From the NCBI GenBank assembly GCA_041662605.1, contig JBAZSD010000009.1:62001-126000 (forward strand): DNA of 64,000 nt, given 5' to 3'. Each line of letters opens with the position of its first letter. Position 1 is the first letter of the stretch. The position numbers and the translations under genes are program-made. The notes beneath the pieces were generated by a model. It was not told where the DNA came from, searched no databases, and was given only the letters and a program-made list of their open reading frames with translations. Source of the DNA: Desulfomonilaceae bacterium (GTDB lineage Bacteria > Desulfobacterota > Desulfomonilia > Desulfomonilales > Desulfomonilaceae). Shown in pieces: positions 63,361 to 64,000 of this stretch.

Positions 63361-64000
63361 ATGAAGAATTCTCTAAAAAAAATCAAGGATTCCGTTGAAT
63401 CTCAAGCCAATGGGACCAGGAATCAACTCGTCGAGGTTTACGACTATCATGATGAGCAGGGCAGAGTCGCTTATCAAAAATGCCGATTTGCACCAAAATC
63501 TTTTTCCTGGCGCAGGCCAGATATCAAAAACCCCGGCAAATGGATCAACCAAGGCGCTCTAAAAGGCGTTCGACGGGTCCCATATCGTCTTCCCGAACTC
63601 CTTGCGTCCAATAAAGACATCCCAATTGTCATAACTGAAGGCGAAAAAGATTGTGACGTTTTATTCAACATTGGATTTGTGGCTACAACTTTCGGGTCCA
63701 AAGAAGACTGTGTAAAATTACTGAAAGACCCCGGCATCCCGGAACACTTCAGGGGTCGAATTATCTGGCTGGTCGCCGACAAGGATTGTAAAAAGGAAAA
63801 TAGGGCTAGTGGGTACAAGGCTTTTCGTAAAGCCGCTGCCGCTTTAACCCATGTTTGCAGGGAAACTCGTCTGTTCCTCCTCCCAGGCCAAGGAATTAAA
63901 GACCCTCACGACCTGGTTTCAAGTTCCGGACCTGACAAAGCCGGGGAAATTATAACAGCCCAGGCCCAAAGAGCCGGAATATTTAGATCCAATGGCGCAA
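63361..64000 (+). CDS. Toprim-domain protein (primase/replication-like), 3' end cut by window edge
   Basis: 213 codons are visible from the ATG at 63361 (preceded by AGGGGG); the rest is beyond the window. It starts with a zinc-ribbon-less segment (VEVYDYHDEQGRVAYQKCRF), followed by the Toprim core: PIVITEGEKDCDVLFNIG (catalytic Glu), then IIWLVADKDCKKENRASGYK (DxD-like) and GIKDPHDLV. This combination appears in phage- and plasmid-type primases and RepA-like helicase-primases. It is under the consensus promoter upstream. The call of a primase is inferred from the domain alone. Confidence 0.75.
   Translation, partial: MKNSLKKIKDSVESQANGTRNQLVEVYDYHDEQGRVAYQKCRFAPKSFSWRRPDIKNPGKWINQGALKGVRRVPYRLPELLASNKDIPIVITEGEKDCDVLFNIGFVATTFGSKEDCVKLLKDPGIPEHFRGRIIWLVADKDCKKENRASGYKAFRKAAAALTHVCRETRLFLLPGQGIKDPHDLVSSSGPDKAGEIITAQAQRAGIFRSNGA

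Noticed and set aside
1..64000. CRISPR array or cas genes
   Set aside because: No regularly spaced repeats and no Cas-like proteins were seen.

Overview
The window looks like a chromosomal segment of a Gram-negative anaerobe, most likely a Desulfobacterota (former delta-proteobacterial) sulfate reducer or syntroph. I infer this from the gene families: bactofilin beside the ATP synthase b-type subunit, TauE/SafE sulfate/sulfite permease with a companion membrane protein, MeaB, Gct/Ipd-type CoA-transferase and rubrerythrin-like ferritin. No rRNA or species marker allows a firmer name. Genes use GTG and TTG starts freely.

Layout of the core part (1 to about 47.5 kb). 1-6.8 kb, minus strand: the cell-shape cluster mreB-mreC-mreD-mrdA-rodA, then a bactofilin and the start of an ATP synthase b-type subunit; mrdA carries a one-base frameshift. 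7-16 kb, plus strand: ppiD, tRNA-Gly(CCC), then the translation cluster rimP-nusA-ylxR-infB-ylxP-rbfA-nrnA. 16-23 kb: lon, a HAD phosphatase, a TPR membrane protein, a small exported protein, a TonB-like protein and a DUF1848 protein. 23.5-30 kb, plus strand: recA, a response regulator, the TauE/SafE permease with its partner, and an unusual PEP-synthase-like protein. 30-37 kb: comM, a 5'-nucleotidase, tRNA-Pro(TGG), rdgB, meaB, a protein with a duplicated C-terminal domain, and a ferritin-like protein. 37-42.5 kb: ybeY, pgpH-type HD hydrolase and phoH on the minus strand, and mazG on the plus strand. 42.6-47.5 kb: small hypothetical proteins, an FmdB zinc ribbon, a two-subunit CoA-transferase and a metallo-beta-lactamase hydrolase.

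At 47,564-47,610 the minus strand holds only the 3' half of a tRNA-Pro(GGG) gene, cut in the anticodon loop. This is the typical scar of a tyrosine-integrase element, and everything to the right has accessory character: a 1.2-kb stretch without genes, higBA between imperfect 43-44 bp direct repeats, a Doc/Fic toxin with a small upstream ORF, a solitary AbiEi-like protein, a second toxin-antitoxin pair, a small exported repeat protein, an Mrr-type endonuclease, a 699-residue protein with an internal PD-(D/E)XK nuclease motif that I cannot assign, and a type III restriction-modification pair. The window ends in a replication or mobilisation-like module: two small proteins, a repeat-rich AT stretch, a consensus sigma-70 promoter with a palindrome in its spacer, a long leader with a hairpin, and the start of a Toprim (primase-like) gene.

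I read 47.6 kb to beyond the window's end as one integrated element or defence island. The best candidate for something undescribed is the 699-residue nuclease-like protein between Mrr and the type III system. Second are the tRNA scar with the higBA repeats, and the PEP-synthase-like protein without its PEP-binding barrel.
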